From Pelagibius sp050043265 (lineage in GTDB: Bacteria > Pseudomonadota > Alphaproteobacteria > Kiloniellales > Kiloniellaceae), in contig JBHJIR010000004.1 in the NCBI GenBank assembly GCA_050043265.1, positions 69,657 to 133,656 of the forward strand: a DNA stretch of 64,000 bases, given 5' to 3'. This document shows, piece after piece, positions 37,999 through 47,036 of this stretch. The position numbers were made by a program, and so were the translations under genes. Positions within the stretch are counted from its first letter, which is position 1. Each line of letters starts with the position of its first letter. The notes under the pieces are model-generated. The model worked only from the letters and a program-made list of their open reading frames with translations. It was not told where the DNA came from and made no database searches.

Positions 37999-38874
37999 AT
38001 GTCAGCAAACGACGCCGATGCGCCGGGGGCGCGTCCGTGGCTCCTCATGTCGCCGGCCCTGGCCGCGGTGACCCTGCTGCTGGTCGTCCCGGTCTGCTTC
38101 ATCGTGGTCTATTCCTTCTGGCTGCGCACCGCCGCCGGCGGCGAACAGGTGGGCTTCTTCCTCGACAACTGGGCCGAGGTGCTGACCGACGCTTTCTACC
38201 GCGACATCCTGATCCAGACCCTGCGCATCGCCGCCATCTCTACCGTGCTCTGCATTCTGCTGGGCTACGTCCCCGCGTATTTCATCGCCCGCTCGACCAC
38301 GCGCCACAAGGCGGTGCTGATCCTGCTGCTGATGCTGCCGTTCTGGATCAGCTACATCATCCGCACCATGTCATGGATCAACATCCTGGGGGTCAGCGGC
38401 GCCCTGAACGTCTTTCTGCTGTGGACCGGCATCATCAGCGAGCCGCTGCAGATCCTCTACAACGAGGGCACGGTGATCCTGGGGCTGGTGCACTTTCTGC
38501 TGCCCTTCATGATCCTTAACATCTACGTCAGCCTGGACGGCATAGACCCCAACCTGACGGACGCGGCGCGCTCGCTGGGCTGCACCGCCTGGCAGGCCTT
38601 CCGGGAAGTGACCCTGCCGCTCTCGGTGCCAGGGCTCGCCGCCGGCAGCCTGCTGTGCTTCGTCCTGGGCGCCGGCACCTACATCACGCCGATGATCCTG
38701 GGCGGCCCCCGCGACGCCATGTTCGCCAACCTGGTGTTCGAGGCGATCATCACCCAGCTCAACTGGCCGCTCGGCTCGGCCCTGTCGCTGGCCCTGCTGG
38801 CCGTCCTCGGCGCGGTGGTGATGCTCTACACCCGCTATGCCGGCATCAACCAGCTGGCCAAGAGCTTCCGATGA
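37999..38874 (+). CDS. Polyamine-type ABC permease (PotB-like)
   Basis: A 291-residue permease with six spans and an EAA loop (DAARSLGCTAWQAFREVTLPLSVPGLAAG). The long first loop and MSPALAAVTLLLVVPVCFIVVYSFWLR resemble spermidine/putrescine permeases. ATG 37999 follows AAGGGA; an upstream TTG at 37984 is less likely. ATGA overlap with the next permease. First gene of a long catabolic operon. Confidence 0.9.
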   Translation: MSANDADAPGARPWLLMSPALAAVTLLLVVPVCFIVVYSFWLRTAAGGEQVGFFLDNWAEVLTDAFYRDILIQTLRIAAISTVLCILLGYVPAYFIARSTTRHKAVLILLLMLPFWISYIIRTMSWINILGVSGALNVFLLWTGIISEPLQILYNEGTVILGLVHFLLPFMILNIYVSLDGIDPNLTDAARSLGCTAWQAFREVTLPLSVPGLAAGSLLCFVLGAGTYITPMILGGPRDAMFANLVFEAIITQLNWPLGSALSLALLAVLGAVVMLYTRYAGINQLAKSFR

Positions 38875-39677
38875 GCATGGTGTTGCAACTTTTCAGCGGC
38901 TGGAGCCTGATCCGCGCCTTCACGGTGCTGGTCTACCTCTTCATGTTCCTGCCGGTCGCCGTGGTGGTGCTGCTGGCCTTCAACGCCAACCAGTTCGGCA
39001 GCTTCCCCATGGAGGGCCTCAGCCTGCGCTGGTTCGTCGCGCTGTGGCACAACGACGCCATCGTGCGCGCCTTCAAGACCTCGGTGCTCCTCGGGTCGCT
39101 GACGGCGGTGGTCTCGACCACCATCGGCGTCATGGCGAGCCTCGCCCTGGTACGTTTCGACTTCCGCGGCAAGGGCCTGATCACCACCGCGATGATCGCA
39201 CCGATCCTGGTGCCGGAGGTGGTGCTGGCGGTGGCGCTGCTGCTGTTCCTGCGCTGGCTGGAGATGCCCAAGAGCTTCCCGCTGCTGTTGCTCGGCCACG
39301 TCATCTTCACCCTGCCCTTCGTGGTGCTGATCGTGCAGGCGCGCCTCGTCGCCGTGCGCCGCGAATACGAGGAGGCGGCCATGAGCCTGGGCGCCAACGC
39401 CTTCCACACCTTCCGCGAGGTGACCCTGCCGCTGATCATGCCGGCGGTCTTTGCCGGGGTCATCTTCGCCTTCACGATTTCCTTCGACGACGTCACCGGC
39501 ACCCTGTTCTGGAAGCCGGGCGGCGTCGAAACGGTGCCGACCCAGATCTTTGCCATGCTGCGCAACTCGATCAGCCCGGAAATCAACGCGCTGGGTGCGG
39601 TGATGGTGGTGATCACCGTTGCCGTGCCGCTTATCGGCGCGGCGCTGGCCCGCCGCATGGCCGCGGCATTGAAATAG
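38871..39677 (+). CDS. Polyamine-type ABC permease (PotC-like)
   Basis: A 268-residue PotC-like permease, six spans, EAA loop YEEAAMSLGANAFHTFREVTLPLIMPAV. ATG 38871 overlaps the previous stop; the open frame further upstream is shadow of the first permease gene. The pair PotB/PotC-like plus binding protein and ATPase forms a complete polyamine-type importer. Confidence 0.92.
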   Translation: MSMVLQLFSGWSLIRAFTVLVYLFMFLPVAVVVLLAFNANQFGSFPMEGLSLRWFVALWHNDAIVRAFKTSVLLGSLTAVVSTTIGVMASLALVRFDFRGKGLITTAMIAPILVPEVVLAVALLLFLRWLEMPKSFPLLLLGHVIFTLPFVVLIVQARLVAVRREYEEAAMSLGANAFHTFREVTLPLIMPAVFAGVIFAFTISFDDVTGTLFWKPGGVETVPTQIFAMLRNSISPEINALGAVMVVITVAVPLIGAALARRMAAALK

Positions 39678-39725
39678 ACAATCAGCCAATGAACACGAAC
39701 ATCAAACCAGGGAAAGGTATGGGAG

Positions 39726-40880
39726 ATGGATGAAACCACTCGCTATCAACGACTGCTCGAACGATTCCGCAACGGCGACCTCGACCGCCGCACGTTTCTG
39801 ACACTGCTGGGGGCCGCCAGCCTGACCGCCGGCCTGACCGGCGGCCCGCTGAAGGGCCTGCAGCGCCAGGCCTTCGCCGCGACGCCCGACAGCGTGCGCT
39901 TCGACGGCTGGGGCGGCGTCGTCTCGGAGGCCTTCCGCAAGCACGCCTTCGACCCCTACACCGCCAAGACCGGCATCACGGTGATCGACGGCACCTTCGC
40001 CAGCGGCGACGAGTACCTGAACCGCGTGAAGGCCGGCCAGGAAGGCGAATACAACATCTTCCACGCCTCGGGCGTGTTCGATTACGCCCGCTACGTGAAC
40101 CTGGGCTACGACGTGGTCCTGAACGAGGACAACATCCCGAACCTGAAGTACGTCATGACGGCGCTGATGGAGCCCTTCCGCAAGGTCACCGGCGGCAAGC
40201 TGTCGGCCGCGCCCTACGACTACGGCACCACGGGCCTGGCCTACAACACCGACAAGATCTCCAAGGAGGAGATGGCGGAAAAAGGCGCCAAGATCCTGGT
40301 CGATCCCAAGTACAAGGGTAAGATCGGCGGCTGGGGCGACTGGCGCACGCGGATCTGGTACGGCGCCCTGGCGACCGACCAGAACCCCAACGACATCAAG
40401 GATATGGATGCCGTATGGGACGCCATCCGCGCGCACCGCGACCTCGCGCTGAAGTATTGGGGCTCCGGTGCCGAGCTGATGAGCCTGCTGGCCGAAGGCG
40501 AGATCTATGTGACAGAAGGTTGGTCCGGGCGCATCGCGGCGCTGCAGCAGCAGGGCCATCCGATCGCCTACTACGACGCCCCGGGCAGCTACGCCTGGCA
40601 GGAATGCCTGATGGTGCTGAAGGGCAGCCCGCTGGAAGCCTGCGAGGAACTGCTGAACTTCATGCTGGAGCCGGACGTCTCCATCGCCGTCGCCGAGGGG
40701 CAGAACTACCCGCCGGCGCTCGACCCGACCAAGGTCGATCTCGGTGAGAAGATCCCGACCCTGCCGGCCTTCGATCCGACCGGCAAGCTGACCAACCTGA
40801 CCTTCGCCGATCCGGCCTACTGGAACGGCCACGAAGCCGAATGGTCGACGACCTTCGGCCGCGTGCAGAAAGGCTATTGA
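39726..40880 (+). CDS. Polyamine-type ABC substrate-binding protein (PotD/PotF-like)
   Basis: A 384-residue periplasmic binding protein. The N-terminus has a Tat-like motif DRRTFLTLLGAASLTAGLTGG, so export is probably by the Tat system. The mature part has PotD-like segments (RFDGWGGVVSEAFRKHAFDPYTAKTGI, YDYGTTGLAYNTDKI, WSGRIAALQQQGHPIAYYDAP). Ligand class is a polyamine or related cation, inferred from family and the downstream acetyltransferase and deacetylase. Confidence 0.88.
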   Translation: MDETTRYQRLLERFRNGDLDRRTFLTLLGAASLTAGLTGGPLKGLQRQAFAATPDSVRFDGWGGVVSEAFRKHAFDPYTAKTGITVIDGTFASGDEYLNRVKAGQEGEYNIFHASGVFDYARYVNLGYDVVLNEDNIPNLKYVMTALMEPFRKVTGGKLSAAPYDYGTTGLAYNTDKISKEEMAEKGAKILVDPKYKGKIGGWGDWRTRIWYGALATDQNPNDIKDMDAVWDAIRAHRDLALKYWGSGAELMSLLAEGEIYVTEGWSGRIAALQQQGHPIAYYDAPGSYAWQECLMVLKGSPLEACEELLNFMLEPDVSIAVAEGQNYPPALDPTKVDLGEKIPTLPAFDPTGKLTNLTFADPAYWNGHEAEWSTTFGRVQKGY

Positions 40881-40892
40881 GGAAAAGCACAC

Positions 40893-41022
40893 TGTCGTCC
40901 CGGGGCTTGTCCCCGGGACCCATTGGCGTCAGCGTGAAGTATGCCCTGCGAGATTTGCATCCTAACCAGCCACCGATGGCGCGCTTCGACCATGGGTCCC
41001 GGCAACAAGTGCCGGGACGACA
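40893..41022. repeat. Inverted-repeat element within the operon
   Basis: A ~130-bp unit bounded by TGTCGTCCCGG and its reverse complement CCGGGACGACA. Each end also forms its own hairpin (TCCCGGGG-CTTG-CCCCGGGA on the left and GTCCCGGCA-ACAAG-TGCCGGGAC on the right). It has no coding potential. It resembles small palindromic repeats or MITEs scattered in many alphaproteobacterial genomes. It lies between the binding-protein and ATPase genes, where it could also trim or terminate transcripts. Confidence 0.7.
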
Positions 41023-41101
41023 CCCTTGGCGGGGCAACCGCTGGTGGCCATTGCCTGAGGGGTGTCAGCACAGCCACCCTCCCAGGCCGGAGATTTGATC
41101 A

Positions 41102-42211
41102 ATGAGTGATGGCAAGCCGGTCGTCGAACTGCGCGAGGTGGCGAAGCGCTACGGCAGCTTCACCGCGGTGCAGCCGATGGACCTCAGTGTCGATCCCGGC
41201 GCCTTCGTCACCCTGCTGGGCCCGTCGGGCTGCGGCAAGACCACGACCCTGCGCATGGTCGCCGGCCTCGCCGCGCCCAGCGCCGGTGACATCCTGATCA
41301 AGGGCGCGCGCGTGAACGACGTGCCGATCCACAAGCGCAACCTGGGCATCGTGTTCCAGAACTACGCGCTGTTTCCCCACAAGACCGTGTTCGACAACGT
41401 CGCCTTCGGCCTGAAGTACCGCAAGGTGGCGAAGGCCGACATTTCCGGGCGGGTCGCCCGCGCGCTGGACCTGGTCCGGCTGCCGCAGATGGCCGACCGC
41501 TTCCCCAACCAGCTTTCCGGCGGCCAGCAGCAGCGTATCGCCCTGGCCCGCGCCATCGTCGTCGAACCCGACGTGCTGCTGCTCGACGAGCCGCTGTCGG
41601 CGCTGGACGCCAACCTGCGCGAGGAGATGCGCGTCGAGCTGAAGAAAATCCAGCATCAGCTCGGCATCACCACCCTGTTCGTCACCCACGACCAGTCGGA
41701 GGCCCTGGCGATGTCCGACAAGATCATCGTCATGAACCAGGGCCGCATCGAACAGGCCGCCTCCCCGGAGGAAATCTATACCCGGCCGGCCTCCGAGTTC
41801 GTCGCCCGCTTCCTCGGCAACTCCAACCTGCTGGACGGCTGCGTCCTGGGACGCACCGGCGGCCGCCTGAGACTTGCAGTGCCCGACCTCGGCGAGGTGC
41901 TGGCCGACCCGGAGGGGGTGGCGCCCGGCGCGCCCGAGCCGCGCGACGGCGATGCCCTGCGCCTGGTGATCCGTGCCGAAAAGCTGCAGCTTACCAACGG
42001 TGCGGGCGCAGACGATACCGACTCGACCCGACTTGCCGGGCGCATCGAGGCTGTCGATTATCAGGGGCAAGCGGCCCGCTACTTCGTCACTGTCGGCGGC
42101 CACAGCCTGCAGGCGATCAACGCCATCGACCAACGGCCCTTCGCCCAGGGCGACGACGTTTCGGTCCGGCTGCGGGCGCGCGATATCGTGCTGCTGCCGC
42201 ACCCGCAGTAA
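41102..42211 (+). CDS. Polyamine-type ABC transporter ATP-binding protein (PotA-like)
   Basis: A 369-residue ATPase with Walker A GPSGCGKTT, Q-loop VFQNYALFPHKT, signature LSGGQQQRIALARA, Walker B LLLLDEPLSALD, switch His VTHDQSEA, and a C-terminal TOBE-type regulatory domain. ATG 41102 follows GGAG at a slightly long spacing. It energises the importer encoded upstream and lies directly before the aminotransferase gene. Confidence 0.92.
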   Translation: MSDGKPVVELREVAKRYGSFTAVQPMDLSVDPGAFVTLLGPSGCGKTTTLRMVAGLAAPSAGDILIKGARVNDVPIHKRNLGIVFQNYALFPHKTVFDNVAFGLKYRKVAKADISGRVARALDLVRLPQMADRFPNQLSGGQQQRIALARAIVVEPDVLLLDEPLSALDANLREEMRVELKKIQHQLGITTLFVTHDQSEALAMSDKIIVMNQGRIEQAASPEEIYTRPASEFVARFLGNSNLLDGCVLGRTGGRLRLAVPDLGEVLADPEGVAPGAPEPRDGDALRLVIRAEKLQLTNGAGADDTDSTRLAGRIEAVDYQGQAARYFVTVGGHSLQAINAIDQRPFAQGDDVSVRLRARDIVLLPHPQ

Positions 42212-42232
42212 CCCCTTTCAGAGACAACCGCC

Positions 42233-43612
42233 ATGACCGTGAGCACCGCAACCGCCGCTGAAACGCGCGAGCCGTCGAACCTCTTCTATCAGACCCGCAG
42301 CCGCCGGCCGCTGGTCGCCCGCGCCGAGGGCATCTATTTCTGGGACCGCGGCGGCAAGCGCTACATCGACGGCTCCAGCGGCGCCATGGTCGCCAACATC
42401 GGCCACAGCAATCCGCGCGTCCTGGCCGCCATGCGCCGCCAGATGGATGAGGCGACCTTCGCCTACCGCCTGCACTTCGAGAACGAGGCGGCGGAGACTC
42501 TTGCACGGCGGATCGCTAAACGCATGCCGGCGCAGCTGGACCGGGTGTTCTTCGTCTCCGGCGGGTCCGAGGCCGTTGAGTCCTGCCTGAAGCTGGCACG
42601 GCAGTACGCCATCGCCGCGGGCCAGGGCAGCCGTTACAAGATCATCTCGCGCTATCCCTCCTACCACGGCGCCACCCTGGGCGCCCTGGCGCTGACCGGC
42701 TACGCGCCGATGACCGCGCCCTTCGCGCCGATGATGCGCGAGATGCCGAAGATCCCGGCGCCGACCTGCTACCTCGACCACGATGACCTGGATTGGAACG
42801 CCCGCGGCCTGCGCTATGCCGAACTGCTGCGCGACGAGATCCGCCGCCAGGGGCCGGAGACCGTGCTGGCCTTCATCATGGAGCCGGTCGGCGGCGCCTC
42901 TACCGGCGCGCTGGTCGCCCCCGACAGCTACTACGCCCGCATCCGCGAGATCTGCGACGAGTACGGCATCCTGCTGATCCTCGACGAGGTGATGAGCGGC
43001 GTCGGGCGCACCGGCCGCTTCCTGGCCGCCGAGCACTGGGACCTGCGCCCCGACATCGTCGCCATGTCCAAGGGCTTCGCTGCCGGCTATGCGCCGCTGG
43101 GGGCCATGGTGGCCGACCGCCGCCTGGTCGAACCCGTTCTGGACAAGGGCGGTTTCATCCACGGCTACACCTACGCCGGAAACCCGCTGGCCTGCGCCGC
43201 GGGTCTGGCCGTGCTGGACGAGATCGAAACCGACGACCTGATGGGCAACGCCGCGCGCATGGGGGCCCTGCTGAAGCTCAGGCTGGCCGAGCTGATGGAG
43301 CGTTTCCCCTTCATCGGCGACGTGCGCGGCCTCGGCCTGCTACTGGCCTTCGAGCTGGTTGCCGACCGCGCCTCGATGCAGCCGCTGCCCAAGGAGCTGA
43401 ACGCCTATAACCGCCTGGTCGACATCGCCTACGACAAAGGCCTGATCATCTATTCGCGGCGCACCCGCGGCGGGTTGGACGGCGACCACTTCCTGGTCTG
43501 CCCGCCGATGATCGTCACGGAAGCGCAGATCGGCGAGATCATGGCGCTGCTGACCGACAGTCTCACCGCCTTCGCCGCCGAAGCCGGCCTGCCCCAATCC
43601 GGGGGTGCGTAA
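42233..43612 (+). CDS. Class III aminotransferase
   Basis: A 459-residue PLP enzyme (fold type I) of the omega-aminotransferase group. Schiff-base Lys280 is in MSKGFAAGYAPLGA, the PLP-pyridine Asp in LLILDEVMSGVGRTGRF, and the phosphate-binding segment in SGGSEAVESCLKLA. Such enzymes deaminate omega-amino acids, beta-amino acids or diamines. The following BKACE suggests a product with a beta-keto acid group, or the importer suggests a diamine; the substrate is open. Confidence 0.9.
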   Translation: MTVSTATAAETREPSNLFYQTRSRRPLVARAEGIYFWDRGGKRYIDGSSGAMVANIGHSNPRVLAAMRRQMDEATFAYRLHFENEAAETLARRIAKRMPAQLDRVFFVSGGSEAVESCLKLARQYAIAAGQGSRYKIISRYPSYHGATLGALALTGYAPMTAPFAPMMREMPKIPAPTCYLDHDDLDWNARGLRYAELLRDEIRRQGPETVLAFIMEPVGGASTGALVAPDSYYARIREICDEYGILLILDEVMSGVGRTGRFLAAEHWDLRPDIVAMSKGFAAGYAPLGAMVADRRLVEPVLDKGGFIHGYTYAGNPLACAAGLAVLDEIETDDLMGNAARMGALLKLRLAELMERFPFIGDVRGLGLLLAFELVADRASMQPLPKELNAYNRLVDIAYDKGLIIYSRRTRGGLDGDHFLVCPPMIVTEAQIGEIMALLTDSLTAFAAEAGLPQSGGA

Positions 43613-43620
43613 GCAAGGTC

Positions 43621-44553
43621 ATGGCCTCCAACAAAGTCATCATCACCTGCGCGGTCACCGGCTCCATCCACACCCCGACCATGAGCCCGCACCTGCCGGT
43701 CACCGCCGACGAGATCGCCGAACAGGCCGGCGCCGCCGCCGAGGCCGGCGCGGCGATCCTCCACCTCCACGCGCGCAACCCCGGGAACGGCAAGCCCTCG
43801 GCCGACCCCGCCGACTTCATGGCCTTCCTGCCGCGCATCAAGCAGTCCTGCGATGCGGTGGTGAACATCACCACCGGCGGCAGCGCGCAGATGACCCTGG
43901 ACGAGCGCCTCGCCGCGCCACTGCAGGCCCAGCCGGAGATGTGCTCGCTGAACATGGGCTCGATGAACTTCGGCACCTTCCCGCTGGCGCGGCGCTACAA
44001 GGAGTGGAAACACGACTGGGAGCCGGGCTTCCTGGCGGCCTCCAAGGATGCCATCTTCAAGAACACCTTCACCGACATCGAGAGCGTGCTGGAACGCCTG
44101 GGCGAAGGCTGCGGCACCCGCTTCGAGTTCGAATGCTACGACACCGGCCACATCCAGACCGTCGCCTTCTACCTGGCCGAGGGCCTCATCAAGGCGCCGA
44201 TCTTCCTGCAGTTCGTGCTCGGCGTGCTGGGCGGCATCGACGCGGCGCCGGAGCAGCTCATGCACATGAAGGCGACGGCGGACCGCCTGCTGGGCGACGC
44301 CTACCGCTTCTCCGTGCTGGCCGCCGGGCGTCACCAGATGCCGCTGGGCACCCTGGGCGTCATCCTGGGCGGCAACGTGCGCGTCGGCCTGGAAGACAGT
44401 CTCAGCATTGGACGCGGCGAACTGGCCGAAAGCAATGCCCAGCAGGTTGCCAAGATCCGCCGCATCGTCGAGGAACTGGGCCACGAGATCGCCCGGCCGG
44501 ACGAGGTGCGCGAGACGCTGGCCCTCAAGGGCGGCGACCGGGTGGCCTTCTGA
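43621..44553 (+). CDS. Beta-keto acid cleavage enzyme (BKACE, DUF849)
   Basis: A 310-residue TIM-barrel enzyme of the BKACE family, which transfers an acetyl-CoA-derived unit onto a beta-keto acid, releasing acetoacetate and an acyl-CoA. The zinc-binding His48-x-His50 (LHLHARNP) and the FECYDTGHI and LGVILGGNVRVGLEDS regions are intact. The TGATG at 44551-44555 couples it to the acetyltransferase gene. Substrate specificity across the family is broad and cannot be read here; Kce of lysine fermentation is the namesake. Confidence 0.92.
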   Translation: MASNKVIITCAVTGSIHTPTMSPHLPVTADEIAEQAGAAAEAGAAILHLHARNPGNGKPSADPADFMAFLPRIKQSCDAVVNITTGGSAQMTLDERLAAPLQAQPEMCSLNMGSMNFGTFPLARRYKEWKHDWEPGFLAASKDAIFKNTFTDIESVLERLGEGCGTRFEFECYDTGHIQTVAFYLAEGLIKAPIFLQFVLGVLGGIDAAPEQLMHMKATADRLLGDAYRFSVLAAGRHQMPLGTLGVILGGNVRVGLEDSLSIGRGELAESNAQQVAKIRRIVEELGHEIARPDEVRETLALKGGDRVAF

Positions 44554-45056
44554 TGGCCCATGACATCACCGTTCGGCTGGCCGGGCGCGACGATGCCCCG
44601 GCGGTCTACGGGCTGATCGTCGACCTGGCCCGCGCCCGCGATGCGATGCACAAGGTGACCTCCCGCGTCGAGGACATCGCCCGCGACGGCTTCGGCGACG
44701 ATCCTGCCTTCGAGGCGCTGATCGCCGAGCTGGACGGCAAGCCCGTCGGCCTTTGCCTGTTCTTCGGCAGCTATTCCACCTGGCGGGGCCAGCGCGGCAT
44801 CTACGTTCAGGACCTGATCGTCGCCGACAGCGCGCGCAGCCTGGGCGTCGGTCAACGGCTGCTCGCCGCGATGGCCGCCCTTGCCCGGGCCCGCGGCGCG
44901 GGCTACCTGCGCCTCTCGGTCGATGACGACAACATCCGCGCGCAGACCTTCTACCGGCGCTGCGGTTTCCGCCACTCGGAACCGGAACAGATCTACGTGC
45001 TGGACGAGGACGATTTCGCAGCGCTGGCGGACAGCGTGAAGGAGACGCAAGCATGA
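44553..45056 (+). CDS. GNAT N-acetyltransferase, SSAT-like
   Basis: A 167-residue GNAT acetyltransferase with acetyl-CoA loop RSLGVGQRLLAAM. The stretch PAFEALIAELDGKPVGLCLFFGSYSTWRGQRGIYVQDLIV resembles spermidine/spermine N1-acetyltransferases in order and spacing. It probably acetylates a di- or polyamine, or a diamino acid such as beta-lysine. Coupled by overlap to BKACE upstream and to the deacetylase downstream (ATGA at 45053). Confidence 0.82.
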   Translation: MAHDITVRLAGRDDAPAVYGLIVDLARARDAMHKVTSRVEDIARDGFGDDPAFEALIAELDGKPVGLCLFFGSYSTWRGQRGIYVQDLIVADSARSLGVGQRLLAAMAALARARGAGYLRLSVDDDNIRAQTFYRRCGFRHSEPEQIYVLDEDDFAALADSVKETQA

Positions 45057-46078
45057 AGGTGTTCTGCGCCGCAGAACGGCAGAAGGTTCACTACCCCAAA
45101 AGCTTCCTGGTGAACGGCGCCCCGCAGCCCAACCCGGAAGTGCCGGGACGCGTCGACGCCCTGCTCGCCGCCGCCAGGGCCGGCGGCCACGACATCGCCG
45201 AACCGGCGGACCACGGCCTCGGCCCCATCGCCGCCGTACACACGCCGGAGTACGTCGCCTTCCTGCAACGCATCTACGAACGCTGGGCACGCATCCCCGG
45301 CGCCTCGGCCGAGGGCATTCCCAACATTCACCCGGACCGCCGCGGCGCCAGCTATCCGCTCTCCGCCGTCGGCCAGGCCGGCTACCACATGGCCGACACC
45401 GCCTGCCCCATCGGCCCGGACTCCTGGGAGTCGATCCGCTGGAGTGCCAACACCGCGGCTTCCACCGCGCAGTCCGTCCGCGACGGCGCGCGGTCGGCCT
45501 ATGCGCTGTGCCGCCCGCCGGGGCATCACGCCTTCGCCGACCTGGCCGGCGGCTTCTGCTTCGTGAACAACACCGCCGTCGCCGCTACGATGCTGCGACA
45601 AAAGTACGACCGCGTCGCCATCGTCGACGTCGACCTGCACCACGGCAACGGCACCCAAGGGATCTTCTATGAACGCCCCGACGTGCTGACCGTGTCGATC
45701 CATGCCGATCCGATCCGCTTCTACCCGTTCTTCTGGGGCCATGCTCACGAGCGCGGCGAAGGGGCCGGCCTCGGCTATAACCTGAACCTGCCGCTGCCGC
45801 GCGGCTCCCAGGACGACGCCTTCCTGGCCGCCCTCGACCGCGGCCTGGCGGCAGTCACTGCCTTCGCCCCCGGCGCCCTGGTGGTGGCCCTCGGCCTCGA
45901 CGCTTTTGAAGGCGACCCCTTCGGCGGCCTCGCCGTCTCGACCCCCGGTTTCGGGGAAATCGGCACGCGCCTCGCCGCCCTCGGCCTGCCCACCGCGATC
46001 ATCCAGGAAGGCGGCTACCTCTGCGACGCCCTGGGCGACAACCTGAAGAGCTTCCTGGCGGGGTTCGAGGCGGGCTGA
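45053..46078 (+). CDS. Acetylpolyamine amidohydrolase-like deacetylase
   Basis: A 341-residue histone-deacetylase-fold zinc hydrolase. All catalytic elements are visible: RPPGHHA (tandem His), GGFCFVNNTA, zinc ligands in DVDLHHGNGTQ and ALGLDAFEGDP, and Tyr in QEGGYL. N-terminus VFCAAERQKVHYPKSFLVNG is typical of acetylpolyamine amidohydrolases rather than histone-type deacetylases. Co-operonic with an SSAT-like acetyltransferase, so the same or a related substrate is acetylated and deacetylated. Confidence 0.9.
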   Translation: MKVFCAAERQKVHYPKSFLVNGAPQPNPEVPGRVDALLAAARAGGHDIAEPADHGLGPIAAVHTPEYVAFLQRIYERWARIPGASAEGIPNIHPDRRGASYPLSAVGQAGYHMADTACPIGPDSWESIRWSANTAASTAQSVRDGARSAYALCRPPGHHAFADLAGGFCFVNNTAVAATMLRQKYDRVAIVDVDLHHGNGTQGIFYERPDVLTVSIHADPIRFYPFFWGHAHERGEGAGLGYNLNLPLPRGSQDDAFLAALDRGLAAVTAFAPGALVVALGLDAFEGDPFGGLAVSTPGFGEIGTRLAALGLPTAIIQEGGYLCDALGDNLKSFLAGFEAG

Positions 46079-46082
46079 GGGC

Positions 46083-46103
46083 CGGACCCGCCGCATGGGT
46101 CCG
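46083..46103 (+). terminator. Weak hairpin after the deacetylase gene
   Basis: Arms CGGACCC and GGGTCCG (7 bp) around GCCGCAT, 5 bp past the stop. It has no T-run, so it is at best a weak or Rho-dependent end. Confidence 0.35.
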
Positions 46104-46157
46104 TGACGGGCCGAATTCGGGAATCTATACTCGCTGCGAAAACCATCAGGCGAGTCG

Positions 46158-47018
46158 ATGTCCAACCGAAAAGTCTCCAAGGCGGCCAAAGTCCCTAAGT
46201 CTAAGGCTTCGGCGCCCAAGGCCCCCGAATCCAAAGCCTCGGCATCCGACAAGGACTACCGCTTCATGACGGCCCTGGAGCGCGGCCTTTCCGTTCTGCG
46301 GATCTTCCCGACCGGCAACCGGCCGCTCGGCAACGCGGAGATCGCCGCGGCCGTAGGCCTGCCCAAGGCGACGGTGACGCGGATCACCTTCACGCTGACC
46401 GAGCTCGGCTACCTGCGCTACGACAAGGAACGGCGAAAATACCAGTTGGGGCCCGGCGTCCTCTCGCTGGGCTACAACGTGCTGGCCCAGATGGAGATCC
46501 GCGATACCGCGCGCCCGATGATGCGTGAGCTGGCCGACTATGCCGACGCCTCGATCTACCTCGCGGTGCCCGACGGCACCGACATGGTCTATGTCGAGGC
46601 CTGCCGGGCGCCGACTTCCATGGTCATCCGCCTGGGCGTCGGCTCACGGGTGCCGATGGCACAGACCAGCATCGGGCGCGGCTATCTCGCCGCGCTGCCG
46701 CCGGCCGAACGCGACAAGCTGATGGAGCGCATCGCCAGGACCTATTCCAAGGCCGAGTGGCCGCGCATCCGCAAGGAAGCGCTCGGCGAGATCGCGGCGG
46801 CGGAAAAGCGCGGCTACGCCGTCACCATCGGCGGCTGGATCTCCGAATCCAATTCCGCCGGCTGCGCCATCCGCCGCGGCGACGGCTATCCGGTCTATGC
46901 CATCAACGTCGGCGGCCTCGCCTCGCTGGTGAACGAGCAGCGCATCCACGACGATCTCGGCCCGCGCCTGGTGAAGCTGGCCCGACAGATCGAAAAGGCC
47001 GCCATCTCGCTCGACTGA
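46158..47018 (+). CDS. IclR-family regulator
   Basis: A 286-residue IclR protein. A basic low-complexity tail (residues 1-35, rich in Lys/Ala/Ser/Pro with KASA repeats) precedes the HTH (~40-105, NAEIAAAVGLPKATVTRITFTLTELGYLRYD) and the effector domain. It lies between the polyamine-type operon and the minus-strand TPP-enzyme operon, and could regulate either. The twin IclR-like operators at 50423 favour the latter locus. Confidence 0.88.
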   Translation: MSNRKVSKAAKVPKSKASAPKAPESKASASDKDYRFMTALERGLSVLRIFPTGNRPLGNAEIAAAVGLPKATVTRITFTLTELGYLRYDKERRKYQLGPGVLSLGYNVLAQMEIRDTARPMMRELADYADASIYLAVPDGTDMVYVEACRAPTSMVIRLGVGSRVPMAQTSIGRGYLAALPPAERDKLMERIARTYSKAEWPRIRKEALGEIAAAEKRGYAVTIGGWISESNSAGCAIRRGDGYPVYAINVGGLASLVNEQRIHDDLGPRLVKLARQIEKAAISLD

Positions 47019-47036
47019 GCGGCCCTTCCCTTTCCC

